Virus record (IMG/VR): IMGVR_UViG_3300043331_000752
Span: 1 to 60,379 of that record
Source of the DNA: a virus
Length of the DNA: 60,379 nt
Strand: one strand, 5' to 3'
The position numbers were made by a program, and so were the translations under genes. The notes under the pieces were generated by a model, which saw only the letters and a program-made list of their open reading frames with translations, made no database searches and was not told the DNA's origin. Within the stretch, counting starts at the first letter, position 1. Each line of letters starts with the position of its first letter. This document shows, piece by piece, positions 15,946-23,779 of this stretch.

Positions 15946-17048
15946 TCCACGCGCTCCTGATCCGGCTCGGCCGGACCGATGTATGCGAACACGGCATTCG
16001 GACGCCCGCCGAAGTAGCCGTGCAGATTCTTCTTCGGCGTCGTCCAATTGGGCGTCGACCACTGCCCCGGACGCTTGACGCACGCCCATCGGGGCGACGT
16101 CGCGAACGAACGGATCAAGGCCGGGTGCGCCGGGTACGTGTGGACGCGCAGCCCGCGCGCCTTGTAACAGGCGCCCAGCAGGTCGATCAGCACCAGCGCG
16201 AGCCCGAGCCCTTGCCAGTCGGGCAACGTGACGAGCCGCGAGCAGCCCCAGATGTCGGTCACTTTCGGGTGAGGCCGGTACATCATGCCGGCGAACGACG
16301 CCGGCTGCCCGTTCACGGCGAGGACGTAACACTTGGCGCCGCGATGGAGCGACGCCGTCAGATAGTGAAACCGACGAAACACGTCCCAGGCCCCGTGGGG
16401 CACCCGCGCCACTTCGACGTTGAGCCGGGGGCGGGGTTGAACCGACCTCCGGCTGAACGTCAGCGTGGCGGGCTCGAGGAGCCAATCGGGCTGGAGCCAG
16501 TCGACGACGTCGTAGTGGCACGTCGCCGCCACGAACTGCCGGCCGGGCGTCCGACGCACCCATTTCTGGACCGCGTGCGCGCCGATCTTCGCCACCTGGC
16601 GGTCGACCACGGACGTGAACTCGTCGACGACGATCGGTGTCTCGGCAGGCGTCTCCAGAAGCCGGCGCGCCAGCTCGACGCGGAACCGTTCGCCGTTGGA
16701 GAGCACGGCATAGGGGCGCATCCAGGCTGGGATGGTGTTGAACCCGACCGCCTGACAGACTGCGCTGATCGCGTCCATCGTCTGCGCGCGGTCGAAGTCG
16801 TCGACGACCGCCTTGGCGTCCCACGTGAGATCGCGCGGCGCGCCGAACAGCGCCCGGAGCAGCGTGGACTTGCCCGACCCGGACGGCCCGACCAAGAGCC
16901 CCAGCTGCCAGGGCTCGGCCTCGATCGGCGCCTCGCCGGCCCACTCCAGACGCGACGTCGTCGCCAGCGGGACGTCGAAAAGAGCCGCGAGTTGCTTAAC
17001 CCTGGCGCTTTGGGACAGCGGGGTTTCAACCGCCACGTCAATCTTCAT
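15906..17048 (-). CDS. ABC-type ATPase fused to a GNAT acetyltransferase fold
   Basis: 380 residues, ATG 17048 with AGAGGAG. Residues 1-200 are a small ABC-class ATPase without membrane parts: Walker A GPSGSGKS at 54-61, signature LSNGERFRVELARRL at 116-130, Walker B IVVDEF at 139-144 and H-loop H178. Residues about 205-360 look like a GNAT domain: FRRFHYLTASLHRG at its start, a strand with CSRLVTLP and the acetyl-CoA loop WQGLGLA (278-284). No transporter subunit is nearby. The layout recalls Mom-type DNA-modifying GNAT proteins, but that is inference. Confidence 0.8.
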   Translation of the reverse strand: MKIDVAVETPLSQSARVKQLAALFDVPLATTSRLEWAGEAPIEAEPWQLGLLVGPSGSGKSTLLRALFGAPRDLTWDAKAVVDDFDRAQTMDAISAVCQAVGFNTIPAWMRPYAVLSNGERFRVELARRLLETPAETPIVVDEFTSVVDRQVAKIGAHAVQKWVRRTPGRQFVAATCHYDVVDWLQPDWLLEPATLTFSRRSVQPRPRLNVEVARVPHGAWDVFRRFHYLTASLHRGAKCYVLAVNGQPASFAGMMYRPHPKVTDIWGCSRLVTLPDWQGLGLALVLIDLLGACYKARGLRVHTYPAHPALIRSFATSPRWACVKRPGQWSTPNWTTPKKNLHGYFGGRPNAVFAYIGPAEPDQERVECLLRTTGTLQSA

Positions 17049-17272
17049 GCGGACTGCTCCTCTCTGAATCGGTCGTCATTGGCGACGGTGCGGCCGTGCG
17101 GGCCCATGTAGACGATCCGGGCGCCCTCGGGGAACAGGGACCCCAGCGCGCCCGTGTACGGCTCGATCCGCGTGATGGGCTGGCCGTCGAGACTGTCCCC
17201 GACCTGGATCGTGCGGCCGGCGATGCGGCCGCCCGTGGACGTGACCAGCCGGCGGTAGCGGCGGCGGCTCAT
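17045..17272 (-). CDS. Small beta-rich protein
   Basis: 75 residues, ATGA-coupled to the ParB-like gene upstream and to the ABC-GNAT gene downstream. Basic N-terminus (MSRRRYRRL), then strands with GRTIQVGDSLDG. No family recognised; the tight coupling suggests a shared role with its two neighbours. Confidence 0.55.
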   Translation of the reverse strand: MSRRRYRRLVTSTGGRIAGRTIQVGDSLDGQPITRIEPYTGALGSLFPEGARIVYMGPHGRTVANDDRFREEQSA

Positions 17273-17925
17273 ATGATGAGCGCCTTCACGTCCAGGCCCT
17301 CTTGGGCGAACCGTTCCAACAAGGCGTGTTGCTCCGCCTCGTCGCGACACGTCACGATGACCTGATAGACGCGCCGGACGCTCAAATCGACCGGCGGCCC
17401 CGGCCCCGCCAGGCGTTTGAGCAGCGCGTCGACGTCGTCGCCATCGTAGCCGACCCCGGCGAGGGCGCCGGCCGCGGCGAGTTCCTGGAGCATGGTGGCG
17501 AGGAGCGCGTCGTCCCAGCCGCCGAGCGTGACTAAGCGATTCAGCGCGATGGCGGCCGCGCGCTCGTCTTGCTCCGTCAGCGTCACGTAATCGACCGGGA
17601 CCAGCCACTCGTCGTCATTGCGCACGACGACGCCGACCGGGGGCGACTCGCCCGCGCGCTTCAACGCGGCGAGCGTCTCCAGTCGGCCGTGCCCGGAGAC
17701 GGTGTGGCCCGTACGCCGGTTGACCACGACGCGCTCCAGGAATCCGAAGCGCCCCATGCTCTGCGTGATCGCGCCGACGTCGTGGCTCTTGGGATTCCCG
17801 GGCAACGCCTGCGCCGTCGACAGCGGCATCAGCCCGGGCGCCAGCGCCACCTCCGGCTCCGGACGACCCTCGGCGCGAGCGCGTCGCGGCGTCTTCTTCG
17901 TGAAGACGGTCGGGGTCGGTTTCAT
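17269..17925 (-). CDS. ParB-like N-terminal domain protein
   Basis: 218 residues, GGAGGAG upstream. Residues 30-100 form a ParB/sulfiredoxin-like domain: PLSTAQALPGNPKSHD, then FGFLERVVVNRRTGHTVSGH and GRLETLAALK. The middle part (TEQDERAAAIALNRL) is typical of phage ParB-domain proteins linked to DNA methylation. There is no helix-turn-helix, so it is not a partition protein. No methyltransferase is encoded nearby; its operon partner is the ABC-GNAT fusion. Confidence 0.85.
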   Translation of the reverse strand: MKPTPTVFTKKTPRRARAEGRPEPEVALAPGLMPLSTAQALPGNPKSHDVGAITQSMGRFGFLERVVVNRRTGHTVSGHGRLETLAALKRAGESPPVGVVVRNDDEWLVPVDYVTLTEQDERAAAIALNRLVTLGGWDDALLATMLQELAAAGALAGVGYDGDDVDALLKRLAGPGPPVDLSVRRVYQVIVTCRDEAEQHALLERFAQEGLDVKALII

Positions 17926-18128
17926 CGGCGCTCCTCCCCCAGCCCCCGCTGACAGGCAAGGAGCGGGCGATCATGGTCTGAGCAATCGGATGTGGCGAGC
18001 CACACATCCGCGTCCTCAAGCGTCTGACAGACTGTCATCGCAAAGCCGCCCTCACCAAACAGGTTGGACCGGAATTCGATAAGGTAGCCGCCCCTCACGG
18101 CCCGGATGTACACGCACACATCACTCAT
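17922..18128 (-). CDS. Small protein of unknown function
   Basis: 68 residues, ATGA-coupled at both ends. It has a short beta-strand body with YLIEFRSNLFGEGG and an acidic helix. No family recognised. Confidence 0.55.
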   Translation of the reverse strand: MSDVCVYIRAVRGGYLIEFRSNLFGEGGFAMTVCQTLEDADVWLATSDCSDHDRPLLACQRGLGEERR

Positions 18129-18394
18129 GGGGCCTCCGGGAATTCTCTGATCCGGAGATCCTCGGGCCATTCGCTCGGGTCGCCGCCCTTGCGGTCGCGG
18201 CACTCGAGGAAGTGTTCGCCGTCGCGCACGCGATAGTAGGCGCGGTCCCGGAATGGCGCCTCGTATTCCCACCGGTCCATTGGGGCGATCCGAGGCCATG
18301 CCCCGAGCTGCTTCACGAACACCGGCACCCCGGCCGCCCGGCACTGCCGAACGATCGACCGCGCCCACGCCAGATCGCAGGGCCGCGCCTTCAT
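18125..18394 (-). pseudogene. C-terminal fragment of a DUF5131 (Gp37/Gp68-like) protein
   Basis: 89 residues. RPCDLAWARSIVRQCRAAGV, then PVFVKQLGAWPR, matches the C-terminal third of DUF5131 proteins, in which it normally follows the VVGGES motif directly. That motif lies 700 bases upstream, at the end of the fragment at 19094-19723. The gap is filled by a homing endonuclease gene on the opposite strand. The fragment has its own ATG and GGAG and may be made as a separate polypeptide, so a two-chain functional protein is possible. Confidence 0.8.
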
Positions 18395-18400
18395 GGTACA

Positions 18401-18414
18401 CTCCGTATGCGGAG
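18401..18414. promoter_or_regulatory. Palindrome giving a Shine-Dalgarno to both strands
   Basis: CTCCGTATGCGGAG is a perfect inverted repeat with a 4-base loop. Read rightwards its GGAG precedes the homing endonuclease ATG at 18424; read leftwards the same GGAG precedes the ATG (18394) of the DUF5131 C-terminal fragment. Confidence 0.7.
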
Positions 18415-18423
18415 GTATAAGCT

Positions 18424-19158
18424 ATGCCGAGACACCGTAAGGGCGTTGCCACTCCTATTCTCGCGGACGAATACCTTGGTGGGCTCACAAGTGTTGACTT
18501 GGCGGCTAAGTACGGCATGACCCCGGCAGCAATATGCCGTCGCCTCGGCAGAGCCGGTGTCCGACTGCGACCCGCTCGTCGACGCACCATATACGACAAG
18601 GCTGAACTCGCGGTTGAGATCGCATCCGCCTATAGGTCTGGAGAGCCGATGAATCAGATAGGCGTCAGATTCGGGGTCAGCCGAAGCACCGTATGCCGCG
18701 CGATTCATTCGGCAGGCGCTAGCACGCGCCCACATGGCCTTCGGCGGCGAACAGTCAGTGTTCCCACCGGTATCAATCTCGGCTATCTGGCTGGACTCTT
18801 TGACGGCGAAGGCAACCTCCAAATGCGATACAAGTCTGAAACCTCCTTGGCGTGCAAGATCGCCATCTACAGCACGACGCCCGAGGTCATGACTTGGTTG
18901 ACCGACAATGTGGGCGGCGCGGTGCGATGGGATCATGCGAGAGTAAAGCGACGCGGATGGTTGCCCATTGGGTCGTGGTGCGTCTATCGGGCACAGGATG
19001 TCGCTGCGTTGCTCGCGGCCATGCTGCCTCTCCTCCTCGTCAAGAGAGCGACGGCAGTGAAGACTCTTCGCGTCATTCGTTCTAGGCTTCATCTCACGAT
19101 TCCCCGCCCACCACCACCCAATCCAGCGCAGGCTGACGCGGGGGGAACCACGGACTAA
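18424..19158 (+). CDS. LAGLIDADG homing endonuclease
   Basis: 244 residues, ATG 18424 with ggagg nine bases upstream. Two helix-turn-helix segments (SVDLAAKYGMTPAAICRRLG at 23-42; PMNQIGVRFGVSRSTVCRAI at 75-94) precede a single LAGLIDADG motif, YLAGLFDGEG at 121-130, so it probably works as a dimer. Its GC content is visibly lower than its neighbours, a sign of recent transfer. It sits antisense inside the DUF5131 gene, and its last 20 or so codons run over the end of the N-terminal fragment. It is expected to cut intact DUF5131 alleles at the insertion point. Confidence 0.85.
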   Translation: MPRHRKGVATPILADEYLGGLTSVDLAAKYGMTPAAICRRLGRAGVRLRPARRRTIYDKAELAVEIASAYRSGEPMNQIGVRFGVSRSTVCRAIHSAGASTRPHGLRRRTVSVPTGINLGYLAGLFDGEGNLQMRYKSETSLACKIAIYSTTPEVMTWLTDNVGGAVRWDHARVKRRGWLPIGSWCVYRAQDVAALLAAMLPLLLVKRATAVKTLRVIRSRLHLTIPRPPPPNPAQADAGGTTD

Positions 19159-19723
19159 AGTCCACCGGCCCGAGTAACGGTTCCGCACTGACCCACCGCA
19201 CCTCGGCCGGCGTCTCCAAGAGCAGCGGGATCCGTTCATCCGCCGTCGCCTGGTCCTCCACGGAGACGCCGAGCCAGACGTGTTTCCACACTGGTCCAAA
19301 CGGCGCTCGGCCCTGCTCTCGCAACGTCGGGTTGATCCGCTCGATCACGGCGGCCATACGCTCGGGCCGCTTCGTGAGAAGTTGGTAGGTGTGCCACCAC
19401 GCGCCGCCCATCACTTCGAAGATGCTGAGCACCCACTCGTCGGGCACCGACTCATGGAATAGGTCGGACAGGCTGTTCACGAACACTCGACGCGGCGTCT
19501 TCCACCGGAGCGGCAGCGACAGCGCCGACTCGACCAGCCGCACCTCGCCGGTCCATCGCGGCTCGCCGCCGACGAGCTTGGTCAGGCCGCGATGCTGCGG
19601 CGCGAGGCCGCGATGGACCAGCCGCTCCGCATAGCACCGTTGGCAGCCAGCCGAGACGCGCGAGCAGCCGACGAGCGGATTCCACGTCGCCTCCGTCCAT
19701 TCAATCGTGGTCCCCGTGCTCAT
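19094..19723 (-). pseudogene. N-terminal fragment of a DUF5131 (Gp37/Gp68-like) protein
   Basis: 209 residues. TIEWTEATWNPLVGC, then GCQRCYAE, is the three-cysteine signature of DUF5131; FVNSLSDLFHESVPDEW, QLLTKRPERM and WLGVSVEDQ follow in family order. It ends at VVVGGES with an immediate TGA exactly where intact proteins continue to GxxARP. The missing part is at 18125-18394. The family is frequent in actinobacterial and proteobacterial phages; its biochemical role is unknown. Confidence 0.85.
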
Positions 19724-20229
19724 GGCCCGACCCGCAGCTGCACGGTCATCGCGATCTCGCACGCCGCCGCGCTCGTCGCGCTCTTGCCCGGACACCGAAA
19801 CTCCAGAAAGAGCTGATCCCCGGCCGCCATGTGGTGCCCGGGCTCTGGGAGCATCGACCAAGGAATGGCTTTGACTGCGTGTGATCGGCCGATGACGGCA
19901 TCGTCTGGCGAGAACGAAAAGAGCACCGTGTCCAACAAATGGGGCGTCCCCCCGTCATGCCACAGCCGCACCTCGACGTAGAGCGGGAGCGGCGCCGTGG
20001 GGTACACCCAGCCGCTCCAGCCGACAATCCGCACCACGTTGCCGGGAATCTGCGCGGCCGGGAAATCCACCCTGACGAACGGCACCTCGGCACCCACGAA
20101 CCGGGTGACCGGCACCCACACGCCGACCGGGACCACGTTGCGCGGGTCCCCGTCGTGGGCGGCGCCCGCCGCGAGCGGGAGAAGCAGGAGCAGCCAGAAC
20201 AGGACTCGTCGCATGGCGTCGCCTTTCAC
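19720..20229 (-). CDS. Exported protein of unknown function
   Basis: 169 residues from a GTG at 20229 (GTGA overlap), or 164 from ATG 20214. A clear Sec signal peptide (MRRVLFWLLLLLPLAAGAA) is followed by a beta-rich domain with two cysteines (FRCPGKSATSAAACE). It overlaps the DUF5131 start. Why an early-operon protein is secreted is not evident; superinfection exclusion or envelope modification would fit. Confidence 0.6.
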   Translation of the reverse strand: MKGDAMRRVLFWLLLLLPLAAGAAHDGDPRNVVPVGVWVPVTRFVGAEVPFVRVDFPAAQIPGNVVRIVGWSGWVYPTAPLPLYVEVRLWHDGGTPHLLDTVLFSFSPDDAVIGRSHAVKAIPWSMLPEPGHHMAAGDQLFLEFRCPGKSATSAAACEIAMTVQLRVGP

Positions 20230-20582
20230 AGCCGCACGTCGGAGCCGCGCTTGTCCGACACGATGTTGAACTTATCGCGCACGGCGTCCCCGAGATGGAT
20301 GCCCGCCCGAGCGGCGAGCAGATCCGCGTAGATCACCACGTCGGCCAGCTCGTGTCCGAGCGCCTCTCTCGATGTCGCCAGCGTGAGGTCGCCCCGGTGA
20401 ATCTTCTTGATGAGGTTGCACGCCTCGCCGGTCTCTCCGGCCATCGCGCAAGCCCATTCCGGCAGCGACCACGACCGGACCGGATGAAAGACCTGTTCGG
20501 AGCGTTTAACGTTGGCCTCGCGGAGCAGGTCAAAGGTCAGGCCATGCGTGGAATATCCCATAACTCCTCCTTCCGCCGTCAT
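20226..20582 (-). CDS. MazG-like nucleotide pyrophosphohydrolase
   Basis: 118 residues from ATG 20582 (ATGA overlap), or 111 from ATG 20561 with a strong AGGAGG. The all-alpha NTP-PPase motifs are present: EWACAMAGETGEACNLIKK (first metal site) and ELADVVIYADLLAARAG (second). Such enzymes hydrolyse (d)NTPs to monophosphates, affecting nucleotide pools or alarmone levels during infection. Confidence 0.85.
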   Translation of the reverse strand: MTAEGGVMGYSTHGLTFDLLREANVKRSEQVFHPVRSWSLPEWACAMAGETGEACNLIKKIHRGDLTLATSREALGHELADVVIYADLLAARAGIHLGDAVRDKFNIVSDKRGSDVRL

Positions 20583-21142
20583 GTCGTCGGCTCCTCTCGC
20601 GTGGGGGGTGCCACGGTGGCAGAATCTGCGGCCCGCAGGGCGCGCAGGGCGGCCCGTGCACGATCGCGCCAATATTCGGCAGCGGCTGGATACCACTCGA
20701 TAACGGCGTCCCAGGACATCATGTCGCGCGCAGATGGGTAAATCGCCAGCGCCACCCGCTCCACGGTCTCCGGCGTGTCGGCCAGCGTCGCCTCCGCCGC
20801 CTCGGCGCGCTGCTTCTCCTGCGCAATCTCACGTCGCAGGTTCGCCACCTTAATCTCGCCCGGTTGATGGATCACGTCGTGTTCCGCCATGATGTCAAGC
20901 GGGCAGCTATCGCTCGGGCAGGTACAGTCCAGCTTGTCGTCCAGTACATCAGCGAGCGCCCGCGCGAGACGTTCCCGCTCCCGCTGTGCCGCGTCGAGGG
21001 CGTCGAGCAATAGCTTTGTCGTACACGGCCACTCCTCCCGGCAGCCTACGCAGAGCCCACGTGTCTCGACGTAGCCAGGCGCACGCATGTGGTGTTCGCT
21101 CACGTGCAAGGCCCGCAGCCGCGCGAGCTGCTCGGAGGTCAT
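20579..21142 (-). CDS. Cys-containing helical protein
   Basis: 187 residues. The N-terminal part has CVGCREEWPC, typical of small phage zinc-binding proteins. A long helix follows (residues 40-120, with a further CTCPSDSC), then IYPSARDMMSWDAVIEWYP and a helical C-terminus. Coupled at both ends by ATGA. Family not recognised. Confidence 0.6.
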   Translation of the reverse strand: MTSEQLARLRALHVSEHHMRAPGYVETRGLCVGCREEWPCTTKLLLDALDAAQRERERLARALADVLDDKLDCTCPSDSCPLDIMAEHDVIHQPGEIKVANLRREIAQEKQRAEAAEATLADTPETVERVALAIYPSARDMMSWDAVIEWYPAAAEYWRDRARAALRALRAADSATVAPPTREEPTT

Positions 21143-21312
21143 GGCCGCGTCACCTCCGCCAGCTCCTCCCGGGTATACGGCACGCACAGGAGCACCGAGC
21201 CATGCCCGGGCACCGTGCAGAGGTAGTACGGGGCCGCCGCGCACCCCGTCAGGGCCAGCACTAGGGCCACGAGCGCCAGCATCGCGAGCGCCAGAATCAC
21301 CTCGGGTCTCAT
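21139..21312 (-). CDS. Small lipoprotein
   Basis: 57 residues. A hydrophobic leader ends in the lipobox LTGC (C24), so the mature protein is about 34 residues with two more cysteines. Coupled to its neighbours by ATGA at both ends. Size and type fit an outer-membrane spanin, but it is far from the lysis genes. Confidence 0.65.
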   Translation of the reverse strand: MRPEVILALAMLALVALVLALTGCAAAPYYLCTVPGHGSVLLCVPYTREELAEVTRP

Positions 21313-21884
21313 GCCACCCCCTCGCCGGCCACCGCCTCGGCCGCCTCGATCCAGATGCGGCACGCACGCTGGAGGACGGGGTCCTCCGCCGACCCCGCCT
21401 CCCGCGCCGCCTCCGCCGCCGCCCACGCCGCTCCCGCCGCCGCCGCCCCCGCCGCTTCCGCCTCCGCCGCCGCCCACGCCGCTCCCGCCGCCGCCGCCGC
21501 CGGGAGCGTGTCGGCTGCCCGGCACTGATCCCGGACGGCGGACGTGAGCCCAGGCAGTTCCGCCACAATCTGACGCACGGTCTCGATCACCACGCGCTTC
21601 GCCCACCGATTCCGCTGCGCGCGGGTCCACGCCGGCCAGTCCCACAGCGCCTCGACCACGGGCACGAGCGCGGCGGTGCGCGCGGCATCGGAGGACCAGG
21701 GACCGTCGTTCAGTGGCCGGAGATCGGGCAGGCCGGCATGGGTCGGTTCGTCGCACCACGCGAGCCCTCGCGCCACACTCGCCGCCTCGAGCGCGCACGC
21801 CTGGCCGTCGGGCTCGTGCTTACCATGGCGCAGCACGCCGCCAAATCGGTCTCGGACCACGTCGCGGAAGGTCGTGTTGGTCAT
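21309..21884 (-). CDS. Phage protein with Ala-rich repeats
   Basis: 191 residues, AAGGAGGAG upstream. The N-terminal two thirds have a conserved look (DGQACALEAASVARGLAWC; PDLRPLNDGPWSSDAARTA; AELPGL) that I associate with a common phage family of unknown function. Residues about 128-165 are repeats of GAAWAAAEA and neighbouring Ala-rich units, probably a long helix. Confidence 0.65.
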   Translation of the reverse strand: MTNTTFRDVVRDRFGGVLRHGKHEPDGQACALEAASVARGLAWCDEPTHAGLPDLRPLNDGPWSSDAARTAALVPVVEALWDWPAWTRAQRNRWAKRVVIETVRQIVAELPGLTSAVRDQCRAADTLPAAAAAGAAWAAAEAEAAGAAAAGAAWAAAEAAREAGSAEDPVLQRACRIWIEAAEAVAGEGVA

Positions 21885-21908
21885 AGCTCCTCCTTGCTTG
21901 TCATGGCA

Positions 21909-22010
21909 TCATTCCTCCAGGCCCACCAGCCACGCGCCCCATGCCAGCACGCCGCCGGCCCCGAGCACCAGGCCCAGCAGCAGGGCCACGACGATCGCGG
22001 GCCGGCTCAT
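21909..22010 (-). CDS. Very small membrane protein
   Basis: 33 residues: MSRPAIVVALLLGLVLGAGG and then VLAWGAWLVGLEE. One transmembrane segment. Preceded by GGAGAGG. Small single-span proteins recur in this operon; role unknown. Confidence 0.5.
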   Translation of the reverse strand: MSRPAIVVALLLGLVLGAGGVLAWGAWLVGLEE

Positions 22011-22118
22011 GCGTCAGACCTCTCCTGGCCCACGATGTCGTCCCACTCCAACACCGAGAGCCAACACGCCCGCCACATGTCCTGCGCGGTCGCCCGGAGC
22101 GCCGTTTCCGTGGTCATT
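22007..22118 (-). other. Two alternative tiny frames, undecided
   Basis: One frame starts at ATG 22118 and gives 34 residues ending at 22014. Another starts at ATG 22078 and gives 23 tryptophan-containing residues ending at 22007 with an ATGA overlap to the next gene. The second looks more protein-like, but I cannot decide whether either is translated. Confidence 0.3.
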
Positions 22119-22123
22119 CTCCC

Positions 22124-22474
22124 TCACCTCCCCGCCCGAGCGTCCGCCAGTTCCGCTTCCATGTCCCGGTGCAACTCCAGCCAATAGGCCAGGTCCATCA
22201 TCGACAGCATCAGCTCAGAGACGGCGCGCACCGTGCGCAGCTGCTCTGTGCCGATTTCCGCCAAATGGACCCCCGGTGCCCCGGATCGCATCCACAGCAG
22301 CCGATGCCCGCACGCACAACGCGCCGCGGGTCGGCGCGTTGTGCAGTCCGTCGGCAATGTCGCCGGAGTGTCCAAGCCGGTGAGGTCTATCCCGGTGAGG
22401 TCTATCCCGGCGAGCGTGGGGCCGGCGGGATGACGGGCCTCCACCCCGGTGCAGATCAGCACGCGCTCGGTCAT
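22124..22474 (-). CDS. Small protein with GIDLT repeats
   Basis: 116 residues. The N-terminal third contains LAGIDLTGIDLTGLD, encoded by a 15-bp direct repeat around 22376-22412; pentapeptide-repeat-like, but too short for a solenoid. CACGH follows, then a helical C-terminus. ATGA overlap with the upstream gene. No family recognised. Confidence 0.6.
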   Translation of the reverse strand: MTERVLICTGVEARHPAGPTLAGIDLTGIDLTGLDTPATLPTDCTTRRPAARCACGHRLLWMRSGAPGVHLAEIGTEQLRTVRAVSELMLSMMDLAYWLELHRDMEAELADARAGR

Positions 22475-22803
22475 GCCGTCGTCCGTTTCATCGCGAGCAC
22501 GTGGTCCTCGATCCGGTCCAGGATGTCCTCCGCGTGAATGAGACACTTCTTCTCGATCAGGCCTTGATTGTGGGCGGCGGTGAAAATCATGCTGTAAAAG
22601 GCCGAGCCCAGCAACGAGAGGTGAGCGTCCTCGGGCACGTCGGTTTTCTGCACCCTGTCGAATTGATACACCACCACCGTCGGGTGCGCGGCGTGCTGCT
22701 CCCCTACGGCACACGTGGCCCACGCTTTGGCCTCGGCGACCTCCAGCGGGGTCGGCCCGCGCCCCTCCGCCCGCATCGCCGCCAGTCGGTCACGCCAGGT
22801 CAT
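22471..22803 (-). CDS. Unknown protein
   Basis: 110 residues, ATGA-coupled at both ends. Mixed alpha/beta: a strand VVVYQFDRVQK, then helices with GSAFYSMIFTAAHNQGLIEK. No family recognised. Confidence 0.6.
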   Translation of the reverse strand: MTWRDRLAAMRAEGRGPTPLEVAEAKAWATCAVGEQHAAHPTVVVYQFDRVQKTDVPEDAHLSLLGSAFYSMIFTAAHNQGLIEKKCLIHAEDILDRIEDHVLAMKRTTA

Positions 22804-23333
22804 CGCATGTCCTCCTTCACGCGCGCCAACGCCTGCCGGATCTTGGCCAGCTCGGCTTGGGCGGCCTTGCCGGCAGCGACCCGCGCGACCAATTCACGCA
22901 CCCGCACGACGAGCGTCCCCCGGGGCTCTCCGTTGCTGGTGAGTGGCGACGCCACCACGGGGGCACGATGTCGTCGGCGACGGCCGTTCGTCGCCGCCCC
23001 AGGCGACGGCCCGCGCGGACATGTCGCGCTGTGCCCGGGCGCGCGTTTGCAATACCCGCAGGGGCGGCTCGGCTTGCGTGTCATGGTCCTCGTGCGGGAG
23101 TCCGACCGCGCCACGCGCCCCGGTCGGGCCGGCGGGGCCGCCGTCGAGACAGACGCCGGGGGCCACGGTTCCTCCCCGTCGGCGTAGGTTTCGTCGATCG
23201 GCACCCGATGCTCGCTGAGCCGGTGGGCCGCCATTTCGGCGAACGTTTTGTAGGCCCGCGTACAGCCGGCGTTGAAACAATCGACCAACGCGTGCTCGTC
23301 GCGGACCAGCGCCTCGCTGTGTGGGCTCGTCAT
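22800..23333 (-). CDS. Zinc-finger protein
   Basis: 177 residues. The N-terminus has CFNAGCTRAYKTFAEMAAH followed by LSEH, a C2H2-type finger. A second cluster, CGYCKRAPGHSATC, lies near residue 95 in a basic low-complexity linker, and the C-terminus is a helix. Probably DNA- or RNA-binding. ATGA overlap with the RusA-like gene. Confidence 0.6.
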   Translation of the reverse strand: MTSPHSEALVRDEHALVDCFNAGCTRAYKTFAEMAAHRLSEHRVPIDETYADGEEPWPPASVSTAAPPARPGRVARSDSRTRTMTRKPSRPCGYCKRAPGHSATCPRGPSPGAATNGRRRRHRAPVVASPLTSNGEPRGTLVVRVRELVARVAAGKAAQAELAKIRQALARVKEDMR

Positions 23334-23779
23334 GCCGGCTCCTCTCGCAAGTGAATGGTGAGCGTCACGCCGCGCCGGCCGTCGACCACCTGGTCGTACG
23401 TGAACACGTGCCCGGCGCTGTCCCGATCGTCGTGGATCACCCCCGCGTCCCGCAGCCCGTCCACCAGGGGCTTACACGCCGCGCGCAAGTTGTCGTGGGA
23501 ATCGAACCGCCGCGCCACGTGGGCCAGCAGATGGACCGCCTTGGGGGCGTCGCGGCGGGTGATGGTCCAGCGCAACCCCGGCCCGTGTGGGTTGCGCAGC
23601 GCCGCCCACACGGCCAGACTCGTCGTCTCGCGCTGCCGCTGCGCGCGCGCGTTGCGCGTGTAGCCGGTCTCCCACGTGTTCAGCGGATTGACCAACCGCG
23701 TGGCGACGAACACCACGATCCCATGCGCGTCCACCGTCGCGGGGGGATCAGGCGGGGGCGGCCGTACGGCGCGCCTCAC
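23330..23779 (-). CDS. RusA-like Holliday junction resolvase
   Basis: 149 residues from GTG 23779 (GTGA overlap). RLVNPLNTWETGYTR at 28-42 is the RusA entry motif. The catalytic region has RFDSHDNLRAACKPLVDGLR at 91-110 with its aspartates and lysine, then DAGVIHDDRDS, the final acidic pair. RusA resolves four-way junctions formed in phage replication and recombination. No inactivating change seen. Confidence 0.85.
   Translation of the reverse strand: MRRAVRPPPPDPPATVDAHGIVVFVATRLVNPLNTWETGYTRNARAQRQRETTSLAVWAALRNPHGPGLRWTITRRDAPKAVHLLAHVARRFDSHDNLRAACKPLVDGLRDAGVIHDDRDSAGHVFTYDQVVDGRRGVTLTIHLREEPA

Noticed and set aside
18395-19093. Group I intron or intein in DUF5131
   Set aside because: The endonuclease is antisense, leaves little room for intron RNA structure, and there is an immediate stop after VVVGGES, so an intein is excluded. 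An intron is not fully excluded but I see no supporting motifs.
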